Position numbers and translations under genes: made by a program
Part shown: in pieces, positions 43,772 to 51,494 of the stretch
Position numbering within the stretch: position 1 is the stretch's first letter
Layout: each line of letters begins with the position of its first letter
Notes under the pieces: generated by a model
The model's input: only the letters and a program-made list of their open reading frames with translations
Database searches by the model: none
Told to the model about the DNA's origin: nothing
Source: Thermoplasmata archaeon
GTDB lineage: Archaea > Thermoplasmatota > Penumbrarchaeia > JAEHCK01
DNA: 64,000 nt
Reading direction: 5' to 3'
NCBI GenBank assembly: GCA_020696345.1
Contig: JAEHCK010000002.1
Span: 1-64,000 of the forward strand

Positions 43772-44587
43772 TCATTCATATAAGTCCACGCCAATGGTCT
43801 TCAATCCGATCTTTGGAATTTTCGGAAACTTTCTTTTATGCCGATTTCTTTCCACGCGTGTTTTGAGATTGACTATTTTTTTTTCTTTTAAGCCTAATCC
43901 TTTTGCCAGCCTTGATGTAGAAATGTTTCGTTCCAAACCGAACAATATTTTATCGATCGTCCCGTAATCCAATCCAAGTTCGCCCTCGTCCGTCTGACCC
44001 TGGACCAGTCCGGCAGTGGGCGGTTTTGAAATTATGCTGTCAGGCATCTCCAGCAATCGAGCAAGTTCTCTGACCTGAGTTTTATAAAGGTCGCCAAGCG
44101 GTGCAACATCGGACCCGCCATCACCAAATTTCGTGAAATATCCCAGGAGCAGTTCACTTTTATTACTGGTACCCAATACCAACTGGTTTTTGGTATTTGC
44201 TAGTAAATAAATAATATTCATTCTGATCCGAGCTTTTAGATTACCGATCGATGTCGGGTCCGGTTCTATGACCATAGCTTCTTCAATGAACGATTGCAGA
44301 ATTTGGTCGATCCCAATTTCAACTAATCCAACACCGCACTCTTTGGCGATCGAATGTGCATCAAACGTGTCTTGGTCTGGCGTTGTGCTCTCAGGTAAAA
44401 ACAATGCAGTGATCTTGTCAGGTTCAAATAGTAGTGTGCATATCTTCAAAACCACCGCCGAATCCAGGCCGCCGCTTAAACCAAATACTACACCATCCGC
44501 ACCCGCATCATCGACCTTGTTTTTAATATACCGTTTGATAATTTCCAAGTTGTCTTTACTGAATTTGACCTCATAACCCATGAACAT
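43772..44587 (-). CDS. nadE: NH3-dependent NAD+ synthetase
   Basis: About 271 aa; ATG codons at 44587 and 44581 are both possible. The PP-loop is FGLSGGLDSAVVLK. SNKSELLLGYFTKFGDGGSD, DLYKTQVRELARLLEMPD and PTAGLVQGQTDEGELG are standard NadE motifs for binding deamido-NAD and ATP. It amidates nicotinate adenine dinucleotide, the last step of NAD synthesis. It lacks a glutaminase domain, so it uses ammonia itself or from a partner. The divergent neighbour is a nitrilase-family amidohydrolase, the fold that serves as glutaminase in fused NAD synthetases. NadA, the first step, is encoded 8 kb away. Confidence 0.92.
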   Translation of the reverse strand: MFMGYEVKFSKDNLEIIKRYIKNKVDDAGADGVVFGLSGGLDSAVVLKICTLLFEPDKITALFLPESTTPDQDTFDAHSIAKECGVGLVEIGIDQILQSFIEEAMVIEPDPTSIGNLKARIRMNIIYLLANTKNQLVLGTSNKSELLLGYFTKFGDGGSDVAPLGDLYKTQVRELARLLEMPDSIISKPPTAGLVQGQTDEGELGLDYGTIDKILFGLERNISTSRLAKGLGLKEKKIVNLKTRVERNRHKRKFPKIPKIGLKTIGVDLYE

Positions 44588-44599
44588 TACCACGATTAC

Positions 44600-44680
44600 A
44601 GATTATTAGATGCCTATTTATTTATAATAATATTAACTTAATCCCCTTAAGTATATCCCAATTAATAAAGTTGGTGAAAA
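44600..44680. promoter_or_regulatory. Shared divergent promoter region of nadE and the nitrilase gene
   Basis: The spacer holds tatttatttataataat (44612-44629), which can serve as a TATA region in either direction. This close back-to-back arrangement hints at joint control. Confidence 0.4.
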
Positions 44681-44684
44681 AAGT

Positions 44685-45503
44685 ATGAAACTCTCGCTGC
44701 CGCAAAGGTTCCATAAATACTACGATAAGAAGAATAATTTTGAAATAATAAAAAACGAACTTGATCGAACTGAGGCAGATCTAACAGTATTCCCTGAATT
44801 ATTCCTGACTGGCTACAGTGTAAGGGACAAGATCTCCGAACTGGCAGAACCAATTACTAGTGAGTTGATCGTTGAGCTCTCAGAATTGGCCGAGAAACGC
44901 AAACGTGCCTTGGTTTTCGGCATGCCGGAGCGTGATACTGTCCAGAAAGGACGGATATTCAATACCGCGGTATTCATAGATAAGCAGGGCACGGTAGGTC
45001 AATATCGCAAATTCTTCATGGTCAATTTTGGTCCATTCGAAGAAAAGAGATATTTTCACGAGGGCAACCTGTTGCCGATCTTCGAGGTCGATGATGTAAA
45101 GATCGGATTAATAATATGTTATGATATCTTTTTCCCGGAATTGTCAAAGGCCTATGCACTTAGGGGAGTAGATCTTATCATTTGTATATCTGCAGGCCCC
45201 ACCACAAGCAGACCGTTTTTCGAGATCATGATCCCCGCACGCGCCGTGGAGAGTACTGTATTCTTTGCGTATTCGAACCTGATCGGCCCTGAAAAGAATT
45301 TGACATTCTTCGGTGGTAACACGGTGATCGACCCGCGCGGGAAGGGACTAGCCAAGGGTGAATATTTCAAAGAGGCCGAGGTGGAGGCCGAGATCGATGT
45401 CGAGAGCCTGGATTTTGTCAGGTCACAACGGCCAACACTGCGCGATACGCGAGGTGAACTGTTTGAGTCTGTTAGGGATATGTTAAAGCCGAAGACAGAT
45501 TGA
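44685..45503 (+). CDS. Nitrilase-superfamily carbon-nitrogen hydrolase
   Basis: 272 aa. The catalytic triad is visible: Glu38 in VFPELFLTGY, Lys109 in YRKFFMVN and Cys145 in LIICYDIFFPE. The fold hydrolyses amides or carbamoyl compounds in the cytoplasm. The substrate is unknown. Being divergent from an ammonia-dependent nadE across a 91-base promoter region, it may supply ammonia from glutamine, as the fused nitrilase domain does in other NAD synthetases. This is inference; a general omega-amidase or carbamoylputrescine-type role is equally possible. Confidence 0.85.
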   Translation: MKLSLPQRFHKYYDKKNNFEIIKNELDRTEADLTVFPELFLTGYSVRDKISELAEPITSELIVELSELAEKRKRALVFGMPERDTVQKGRIFNTAVFIDKQGTVGQYRKFFMVNFGPFEEKRYFHEGNLLPIFEVDDVKIGLIICYDIFFPELSKAYALRGVDLIICISAGPTTSRPFFEIMIPARAVESTVFFAYSNLIGPEKNLTFFGGNTVIDPRGKGLAKGEYFKEAEVEAEIDVESLDFVRSQRPTLRDTRGELFESVRDMLKPKTD

Positions 45504-45582
45504 TTGTGATTATAGATTGTTAATTTAGGTATGAGGTTTGAGTACACTACGATCTTTTTCTAAAGTCAATCGTTTGAGGTTT

Positions 45583-45801
45583 GAGTACACTCATCCCTAG
45601 GGATGTGGGATGTGGAACGATGTTTGTTTGATTCAAAGTGTGGGATTAGAGTAGATTAAATGTTGCTCTGCTCGCTTGAGGTGAGAGGAGAAAGGAAAGA
45701 GGGCAGAGGAAAGAGGGTCAAGATATTATTGATAAAACCCACTTCCCACTAACGCTTAAAATCATGATCGCTGAGAAGTGTCCTCTACCCACTTTCCTTA
45801 A
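45583..45801. repeat. Two adjoining dispersed repeats (near-copies at 59.46 and 47.23 kb)
   Basis: 45583-45695 is nearly the same as 59457-59565, for example gggatgtgggatgtggaacg and gattcaaagtgtgggatta. 45680-45801 is a near-copy of 47226-47350, for example gaggagaaaggaaagaggg and cgctgagaagtgtcctct. The remaining 45504-45582 and 45802-45887 hold only weaker related words. No gene is seen in 45504-45887. Confidence 0.65.
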
Positions 45802-45887
45802 GATATGAGATATCGATTAACGACCATAAACTCTAAATCACAAAATCCATATTCACATCACTCTAAACTTAAAAACTAATCCGATGC

Positions 45888-45959
45888 GGCCCCGTAGTGT
45901 AGCGGTTAGCATAAGAGACTCTGGATCTCTTGGCACCAGTTCAAATCTGGTCGGGGCTA
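45888..45959 (+). tRNA. tRNA-Gln (CTG)
   Basis: Acceptor ggccccg pairs with cggggct (45952-45958), with one G-T pair. The anticodon stem agaga/tctct encloses ctctgga, giving anticodon CTG (CAG codons). The T arm is ccagttcaaatctgg. There is no intron and CCA is not encoded. A T-run follows at once. Confidence 0.9.
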
Positions 45960-45960
45960 C

Positions 45961-45970
45961 TCATTTTTTT
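45961..45970 (+). terminator. Oligo-T terminator after tRNA-Gln
   Basis: tcattttttt follows the tRNA 3' end directly. Archaeal polymerase stops on such T-runs. Confidence 0.4.
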
Positions 45971-46000
45971 GGATTTGTTTTTGTTGAGGAAAAAAATGAG

Positions 46001-46150
46001 TAATCACCAATAACCATGTTCCAATAACCAAATAAGCTCCAATCATCAAAAATTCAATGAATCAAACAACAATTGATCCGTGTTTGGTTATTCAGTCATT
46101 GGTTACTGGTTATTATTTGGTGATTGTTGGTTGGTTATTGGTTATTGCAA
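46001..46150. repeat. Palindromic repeat element, copy A
   Basis: The left part (caataaccatgttccaat plus aaccaaata) is the imperfect reverse complement of the right part (tatttggtgattgttggt plus tggttattgg). A near-copy lies at 46245-46390. Neither encodes a protein. Such palindromes can form long hairpins. Confidence 0.6.
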
Positions 46151-46244
46151 TTAGCAATATTATATCATAAAACAAGATCTCTTCAACAAAAAAAATATAA
46201 GGGACTTTCTCGATTGCCCCAACTATTCGTTGGAAAATGATTAA

Positions 46245-46390
46245 TGCAATCACCAAATTCCAATGACCAAATAAACACCAATTTTCAACAACTCAATGAT
46301 CCAAACAATAATCCATCCGTGTTTAAGTAATTCTGTCATTGGTTATTGATTATTATTTGGTGATTGTTGGTTGGTTATTGGTCATTCCAA
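46245..46390. repeat. Palindromic repeat element, copy B
   Basis: It shares with copy A gtgtttnngtaatt/ggttatt-type ends, tccgtgttt, tcattggttat and tatttggtgattgttggt in the same order, so it is a diverged direct copy. Between the copies (46151-46244) I see no feature. Confidence 0.6.
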
Positions 46391-46432
46391 TAAGCAAAGC
46401 TAATAGTAATGAATGCAATAATAAGCAATGGC

Positions 46433-46566
46433 GCTCCCGTAGTGTAGACCGGTCAATCATTTTGGCCTCTCGAGGCCTTTCTTTTGCCTGGCAAAAGAAA
46501 CCCCTGGGAAAGAAAACCAGGAGCCATTGATAGCCAAGGACTCGGGTTCGAATCCCGACGGGAGCA
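46433..46566 (+). tRNA. tRNA-Glu (CTC) with a 59-base intron
   Basis: Acceptor gctcccg pairs with cgggagc; the T arm is tcgggttcgaatcccga. The anticodon stem ttggc/gccaa gives loop c-t-CTC-g and, after the intron (46473-46531), a38. The anticodon CTC reads GAG. The intron is at the standard archaeal position 37/38 and contains long paired tracts (ctttcttttgcctgg with gcaaaagaaa, and cccctggg/ccaggag) fitting a bulge-helix-bulge precursor. The mature tRNA is 75 bases. A T-run follows at 46572-46577. Confidence 0.88.
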
Positions 46567-47175
46567 TTATCTCTTTTTTAATAAATTGATAATGCATAGT
46601 TAATGTTCTATGCGTAATTGAGATTCGAACCCTAGAAAAAAATATGAATACATTATGATTAAATCTTATTTTGTTCTGCCCTAAAAATTCCTTCAATAAG
46701 AAATTGGAAATAAATGGAATTTTTACGACTCGGTTACGAATCCCGACGGGAGCATTATCTATCTTTTAATGAATTGATAATGCATAGTTAATGTTCTGTG
46801 CGTAATTGGGATTCGAACCCTAGAAAAAAATAAGAAGGAATTATAATTGAATCTTATTTTTTTCTTGAGCTAAAAATTCCGATGATTTGATATTGAATAG
46901 GATTGGAATTTTTACCTCTCGGGTTTGAATCCATTTGTTGTATTAAGATATAATCTGAAAATGTATTGTCCTCACATATCATTACAATTGTTCGATCGTT
47001 TAAACAAAATAATCCTCAGAGAACGAGCAGGCTTATCCCAGAGTTTTGGGATGAGCGTAAAACTTTTTGCGAGGGGTAAGCCAGCGGAGTTAACTGCCAA
47101 AAAGTTTCCGTTCGAATCCCGACGGGAGCATTATCTCTTTTTTAATGAATTGATAATGCTTAGTACTACTTTATT
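46540..47175. repeat. Tandem and partial copies of the tRNA-Glu 3' end
   Basis: The T-arm/acceptor end of tRNA-Glu (cgaatcccgacgggagcatt) plus about 50 downstream bases recurs at 46738 and 47113; a weaker start (cgggtttgaatcc) is at 46920. The first two copies belong to a tandem unit of about 188 bases, which also holds an inverted T-arm word (gattcgaaccct). Only the first copy has a whole tRNA. No integrase gene is present. Nothing else is seen in 47176-47225. Confidence 0.7.
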
Positions 47176-47225
47176 AGTTGAAAAATTTAATGAATTATGC
47201 ATGGAAAATGGTGGATGGTGAATTA

Positions 47226-47350
47226 GGTGTGAGGAGAAAGGAAAGAGGGAGGTGGGAAGAGGAAAGAGGGTTGAAATCTTGTCGTTAAAACCCACTTTCC
47301 ACTAACGATTTAAATCATAATCGCTGAGAAGTGTCCTCTTCCCACTTTCC
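47226..47350. repeat. Dispersed repeat, near-copy of 45680-45801
   Basis: gaggagaaaggaaagaggg, aaaacccactttccacta and cgctgagaagtgtcctct appear in the same order as in the 45.7 kb copy. Confidence 0.65.
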
Positions 47351-47408
47351 TATCACCTACTACCTATCACCTACTACCTATCACCTACCACCTACCACCT
47401 ACCACCTA
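47350..47408. repeat. Short tandem repeat (CTATCACCTACTAC, then CTACCAC)
   Basis: Three units of a 14-base word and then several 7-base ctaccac units follow one another. The next bases to 47500 hold inverted CTCACCTCAAGCG-type words of the dispersed family seen at 45.67 and 63.88 kb. No gene is seen. Confidence 0.6.
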
Positions 47409-47589
47409 ATTTTAATCTACACATCAACATAATTTTCCTCTCACCTCAAGCGAACGCAGTGAGCGTACTCTCACCTCAAACCTCACTAAGCAACAATCAA
47501 GCACATTTTGCCCTTAAAATTACCAACCATTCACCATTTTTATATCCAATAAAAATTGAGAAATGAACCAGATAAATTAATATAGAATC

Positions 47590-47643
47590 ATGCCATCCTT
47601 GAGAGATATCTTTGATAGAAAATCATACGAGGAATACTATTGA
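47590..47643 (+). CDS. 17-codon ORF overlapping the eL41 start
   Basis: It reads MPSLRDIFDRKSYEEYY and then TGA. The stop overlaps the TTG start of the eL41-like gene (TTGA). A TATA-like ttttatatcc lies about 50 bases upstream. It may be a leader peptide coupled to eL41, or the true N terminus of a longer protein split by a frameshift. Confidence 0.35.
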   Translation: MPSLRDIFDRKSYEEYY

Positions 47644-47747
47644 AACGTGGTTCACGAGCCTGGAAGAAAAAAGGTAAACAACGCTGGAAATGGCGAAAGA
47701 AAAAGATGCGAAGGCGAAAGCGCAGTGCACGACGACAAAAGTCATAA
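47640..47747 (+). CDS. rpl41e: Ribosomal protein eL41-like small basic protein
   Basis: 35 aa from a TTG, with GAGG about seven bases upstream. The end reads KQRWKWRKKKMRRRKRSARR plus QKS. Of 35 residues about 20 are Lys or Arg. The KWRKK-M-RR-KR pattern and the short basic single helix match eL41, the smallest ribosomal protein, which bridges the two subunits. It lies between tRNA-Glu and tRNA-Trp. The N-terminal ten residues (KRGSRAWKKKG) are longer than in the usual 25-residue protein, so the start is unsure. Confidence 0.65.
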   Translation: MKRGSRAWKKKGKQRWKWRKKKMRRRKRSARRQKS

Positions 47748-47829
47748 ACTATTTTTTTTAGTTCTTCTATCCCACTTAAGGGATAAAGAAAAGTTTCATA
47801 GTGATTTGTATAGTTTTGAGTTTCAGGTT

Positions 47830-47935
47830 TAAAAATGACAAATTCCAATTCCCTACTCAACAATAATAATTCCATTCCCTACTCATCGATATTACTTCCA
47901 TTCCCTACTCAGCTATATATTAGCCATTCCCATTG
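47830..47935. repeat. Repeated TTCCATTCCCTACTCA words
   Basis: Three copies of a ccattccctactc-type word lie in 47840-47930. Related words in reverse occur at 52.54-52.64 kb (gagcaggggaatg). The rest of 47748-48070 is AT-rich with a TATA-like tttaaatatta before tRNA-Trp. Confidence 0.5.
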
Positions 47936-48070
47936 AATCAATTAATAAGTTTATTATTATTCCCAAACTCTACACCTGAAACTTGAAACTTCTTATCACA
48001 TTAACATCGGGAATTAATTTAAATATTAATTTTGATATATGTGGTTCGTCTACCTATACAACCAAACTGT

Positions 48071-48315
48071 GGGAGTATGGGGTAACCCGGCAGCCTAGTG
48101 GGCTCCAGTTATGGAGTAACTAAATAATTTAGTTGCCCTACTAATGATCCATTAGGGATGATGACCAACGGGTCTGCTGAAGTTAAGTCCAAGACACCAA
48201 TTCTTGCGTGTCGATGATGACTAACTGGAGCGATGACCTATTAAAATGTTCCTTACTATGTTTGGAACATTTCAGGTGATACCCGCCGATCTGGGTTCGA
48301 ATCCCAGTACTCCCA
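48071..48315 (+). tRNA. tRNA-Trp (CCA) with a 172-base intron
   Basis: Acceptor gggagta pairs with tactccc; the T arm is ctgggttcgaatcccag. The anticodon stem gtggg/cccgc encloses c-t-CCA-g and, after the intron, a38. The intron is 48109-48280, at position 37/38. The mature tRNA is 73 bases. Archaeal tRNA-Trp introns often hold a box C/D guide, and this one does. The intron is longer than usual and has extra hairpins (aactaaataatttagtt near its start, and aatgttcc/ggaacatt near its end). Confidence 0.92.
48157..48236 (+). ncRNA. Box C/D guide RNA inside the tRNA-Trp intron
   Basis: Box C is gatgatga (48157-48164), D' is ctga (48177-48180), C' is gatgatga (48213-48220) and a variant D is atga (48233-48236). 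The ten bases taactggagc (48222-48231) are an exact antisense of the anticodon region (48102-48111). By the D+5 rule they place 2'-O-methylation on C34. cgggt (48169-48173) pairs with acccg (48281-48285) and places the D' target at position 39. These are the known targets of the euryarchaeal intron guide, although the D' pairing is only five bases and position 39 is C, not U. Confidence 0.85.
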
Positions 48316-48329
48316 CTCTTCTTTTTTTG
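48316..48329 (+). terminator. Oligo-T terminator after tRNA-Trp
   Basis: cttcttcttttttt-like pyrimidine/T-run directly after the tRNA 3' end. Confidence 0.4.
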
Positions 48330-48452
48330 AAAAAAAAATGTTGGGAAGTCATGAGTCGAGGGTCCAGATTCATGATTTATTTTTCAAAGTTTCTTGACTA
48401 CCTGACTCTCAACTCACCGAGTCTTGACTAATAATTACAAAGTAATCTAAAT

Positions 48453-49733
48453 TTACTCGTACTTCAGCTCTTTCAATATCTCCTGCGCCCTGTCCACCCG
48501 CACCTTCTTTTCTTTTAACATTATCCCAACCACTTTTTCCACCAACTCTGGCGGTGCACCGGCGGTAACCGCAACATTACGCGCGTGCAGCCGCATATGG
48601 CCGTGCTGTATCCCGGTGGTGGCCAGTGCGCGCAGTGCACCCAGATTTTGTGCCAGGCCGATGGTTGCAACGATCTCGCCCAGCTCGTTCGCACTTTTCA
48701 CACCGAGGATCTTTACATTGGTCCGTGCAGTGGGGTGTACCTTTACGGCCCCACCGATCAGCCCCACCGCCATTGGAACTTCGATGGTTCCGATCAGATC
48801 ACCCTCGGAATCCCTCTTCCACTCGGTAAGCGGCTGGTAGCCCTTTAACGCTGCAAATGCATGCGCACCTGCCTCAATGGCCCGGAAGTCGTTACCGGTG
48901 GCAATGATCACTGCATCGATGCCGTTCATTATGCCCTTGTTATGTGTAGCACATCTATACGGGTCGGCCTTTGCAAACGTGTAAGCTTCAAGAATGCCGT
49001 CGATCACTTCCTCACCGTTCTCGCCGCCGATCACCTCAGGTGTTACCTTAACTCGTGCACGTGCTAGACGATAACTTGCAAGGTTGGATAATATGCGCAG
49101 GTACACACGTCCACCCGTGAGCTGTTCTAACTGTGGTGCGAGTGCTTCGGCCATGGTATTGACCGCGTTTGCGCCCATGGCGTCGCGGCAGTCCACCAAA
49201 ATATGCGTGATCACCATCGGCCCCAGCTCTGTATCCAAAACCCGAACCTCCAGGTCACGCGCACCGCCGCCAAACTTCACCAGCATGGGGTCCTGGGCGC
49301 TCGCCAGCTGGATCAGATCACTCTTGGCGTCCAAGATCTTTTCTTTGGCCTCTTGCGGGTTATCCACATTTGTCAACTGTATCTGCCCGATCATGATCGG
49401 GTCAGTGCTGCTGGTGGTAAACCCACCGCATTTCCTGGTCAATTTTCCCATGTTGGAAACCGCTGCGATCACCGAGGGCTCTTCGGTTGCCATTGGGATC
49501 ACATAGTCTTTACCATTTATCAGAAAGTTCACCGCCACGCCCAGCGGCAGTTCCATCACACCGATGACGTTCTCCACCATGCCATCTGCTTTTTCGATGC
49601 CAAGACTGCCCGGTGTGCTGATATTTTTCGCCTCTTCCTCAGATAACCCGGCAAATTCGGTCACGAACTTTAAACGTTCTTCGGGTGTTAATTTATAAAA
49701 TCCTGAATACTCTGATGATTTTGTCATTTTCAT
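48453..49733 (-). CDS. mvaA: Class II HMG-CoA reductase
   Basis: About 426 aa; an ATG at 49733 or 49727 is likely. ENVIGVMELPLGVAVNFLIN, PMATEEPSVIAAVSNMGKL (catalytic Glu), VDCRDAMGANAVNTMAEALA and GTIEVPMAVGLIGGAVKVHP are the class II signatures; the His near the end (GIQHGHMRLHARNVA) is the proton donor. It makes mevalonate from HMG-CoA for isoprenoid lipids. Most archaea have class I; the class II form is typical of Thermoplasmatales and Archaeoglobus, an aid to placing this organism. Coding sequence here is GC-richer than its neighbours. It follows the carboxyltransferase gene by 206 bases on the same strand. Confidence 0.93.
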   Translation of the reverse strand: MKMTKSSEYSGFYKLTPEERLKFVTEFAGLSEEEAKNISTPGSLGIEKADGMVENVIGVMELPLGVAVNFLINGKDYVIPMATEEPSVIAAVSNMGKLTRKCGGFTTSSTDPIMIGQIQLTNVDNPQEAKEKILDAKSDLIQLASAQDPMLVKFGGGARDLEVRVLDTELGPMVITHILVDCRDAMGANAVNTMAEALAPQLEQLTGGRVYLRILSNLASYRLARARVKVTPEVIGGENGEEVIDGILEAYTFAKADPYRCATHNKGIMNGIDAVIIATGNDFRAIEAGAHAFAALKGYQPLTEWKRDSEGDLIGTIEVPMAVGLIGGAVKVHPTARTNVKILGVKSANELGEIVATIGLAQNLGALRALATTGIQHGHMRLHARNVAVTAGAPPELVEKVVGIMLKEKKVRVDRAQEILKELKYE

Positions 49734-49939
49734 CACTTTTTTTTCTTGTGAAATTATTTATTATATTTTATCTATATTTTATGAAATTCCAATATACTAT
49801 GGAACCAAGGGTCAGGGGTAAGGAGTTAGGGGATCGGGGTGAGGTTAATGTGATTAATTTTTAGATTTGGTTTTTGGGCTTTTCTTAGGGTTTTGTCGTA
49901 TTTGGATTTGGGGACTCCCGACTCTCGACTTATACTTGT

Positions 49940-51493
49940 TCACATTGGAATAATTCCATGCTTACGCTTCGGTGGTTGTGCATCTTTTGATTCATAATGT
50001 CTAAACCTAAATATCAATTCCTTTCGTAAATTTGCGGGCTCCACCATACCATCCACAATAAGCTCGCTGGCCAGTTTATAGATATCGATATCATCCCGAT
50101 ACTCTTTACGCAGTTTTTGAATTAGTGCTGGCCGTTCATCTTTCGGTACTTGAACGATCTTATTATAGAACACCGCATTTATAGCGGCTTCCGGGCCCAT
50201 GACCGCGATCATGGCGGTTGGCAGCACAAGACAGCTATCCGGTTCATACCCCGGACCAGCCATGGCGTATAACCCGGCGCCATACGCTTTTCGGACGATC
50301 ACCGATATCTTTGGCACCGTGGTCTCGGAGACTGCAAATATCATCTTGGCCCCGGCACGAATTATACCGCCGCGCTCCACATCTGTTCCGATCATGAAAC
50401 CTGGTACATCAGCCAGAAATAATAGAGGAATATTGAATGCATCGCACATCTCAATAAATCTCGCACCTTTATTTGCAGACTCAGAGAACAACACACCGCC
50501 CTTAACCGCCGGTTGGTTTGCTATTACACCGATCGACTTACCCTCAAGCCGGGCAAGACCTGTGATTATTTCAGGTGCGTAGAGTTTCTTTATATCGAAG
50601 AATGAATCCTTATCCACAATTCGCTCGATCAGTTCATACATGTCAAAAGGCAGATTTTCATTCTCTGGCAATATCTTTGAGATCTCTTCGGTAGGTTTAC
50701 TGGGTTCAAGATTCAATAACGGTGCTGGCTTTTCATTGTAATTCTGTGGAAAATATGTGATGTATCGACGTGTCAGGTTTATTGCCTCTTCTTCGGTTTT
50801 TACCAATATATCACCCATGCCGCTGACCGTGCAGTGCATTCTTGCCCCGCCCATCTCTTCGAGCGTAACCTTTTCTCCTATCACCATCTCCGCCATGCGC
50901 GGTGAACCCAGGTACATGCTGGCATTACCCTCGACCATGATCACGATATCGCAAAATGCGGGTATATAAGCGCCGCCCGCCGCTGACGGGCCGAACAAAC
51001 AACATATCTGCGGTATAACACCGGACAGGTTAGCTTCGTTGTAGAAGATCCGCCCGGCTCCGCGCCGACCCGGGAACATATCTATCTGATCAGTGATCCT
51101 TGCACCGGCAGAATCCACTAAATATATGAGCGGCACCTTTAATCTTGAAGCGGTTTCCTGGATGCGCAGTATCTTTTCAACGGTTCGCTTTCCCCATGAA
51201 CCGGCTTTTACGGTTGAATCGTTCGCCATCACACAGGTTACCCTATTATGGATCTTACCAACAACGGTGATAACACCATCTGCGGGTAATGTCTCATCCA
51301 TACAGTTCGCTAACAACCCATCCTCCAATTGAAATTCCGGGTCTAGCAAGAGTTCCAGTCGCTCACGGACGAATAGTTTATTCTGCGCCTTCAATTTTTG
51401 ATGATATTTATCGGCGCCACCTTTTTTTATACGTTCGACCTCGTCAACAACTTCCTTTTCATTTACCGTGTCTTTGCACTCCTGTTCAACCAT
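49940..51493 (-). CDS. Biotin-dependent acyl-CoA carboxylase, carboxyltransferase subunit (methylcrotonyl-CoA-like)
   Basis: About 517 aa. The ATG at 51493 follows AGGTGA, which lies in the last codons of the hydratase gene; only one base separates the two frames. The N-terminal half has SAGARITDQIDMFPGRRGAG, RIFYNEANLSGVIPQI and GPSAAGGAYIPAFCD; the C-terminal half has VPGFMIGTDVERGGIIRAGA and RKAYGAGLYAMAGPGYEPD. Both crotonase-type halves and their oxyanion Gly pairs are present. GRIFYNEAN is closer to methylcrotonyl-CoA carboxylase beta than to the propionyl-CoA type. The biotin carboxylase and carrier subunits are not in the window. Substrate assignment is inference. Confidence 0.82.
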   Translation of the reverse strand: MVEQECKDTVNEKEVVDEVERIKKGGADKYHQKLKAQNKLFVRERLELLLDPEFQLEDGLLANCMDETLPADGVITVVGKIHNRVTCVMANDSTVKAGSWGKRTVEKILRIQETASRLKVPLIYLVDSAGARITDQIDMFPGRRGAGRIFYNEANLSGVIPQICCLFGPSAAGGAYIPAFCDIVIMVEGNASMYLGSPRMAEMVIGEKVTLEEMGGARMHCTVSGMGDILVKTEEEAINLTRRYITYFPQNYNEKPAPLLNLEPSKPTEEISKILPENENLPFDMYELIERIVDKDSFFDIKKLYAPEIITGLARLEGKSIGVIANQPAVKGGVLFSESANKGARFIEMCDAFNIPLLFLADVPGFMIGTDVERGGIIRAGAKMIFAVSETTVPKISVIVRKAYGAGLYAMAGPGYEPDSCLVLPTAMIAVMGPEAAINAVFYNKIVQVPKDERPALIQKLRKEYRDDIDIYKLASELIVDGMVEPANLRKELIFRFRHYESKDAQPPKRKHGIIPM

Positions 51494-51494
51494 A

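Noticed and set aside
47113..47131. Additional complete tRNA genes at the repeated 3' ends
   Set aside because: No matching 5' acceptor, D arm or anticodon arm precedes the copies at 46738 and 47113.
46925..47221. 98-aa ORF in the tRNA island
   Set aside because: It runs across a copy of the tRNA-Glu 3' end and has no recognisable domain.
45500..48400. Integrated virus or plasmid at the tRNA cluster
   Set aside because: There are repeated tRNA ends but no integrase, replication or structural gene.
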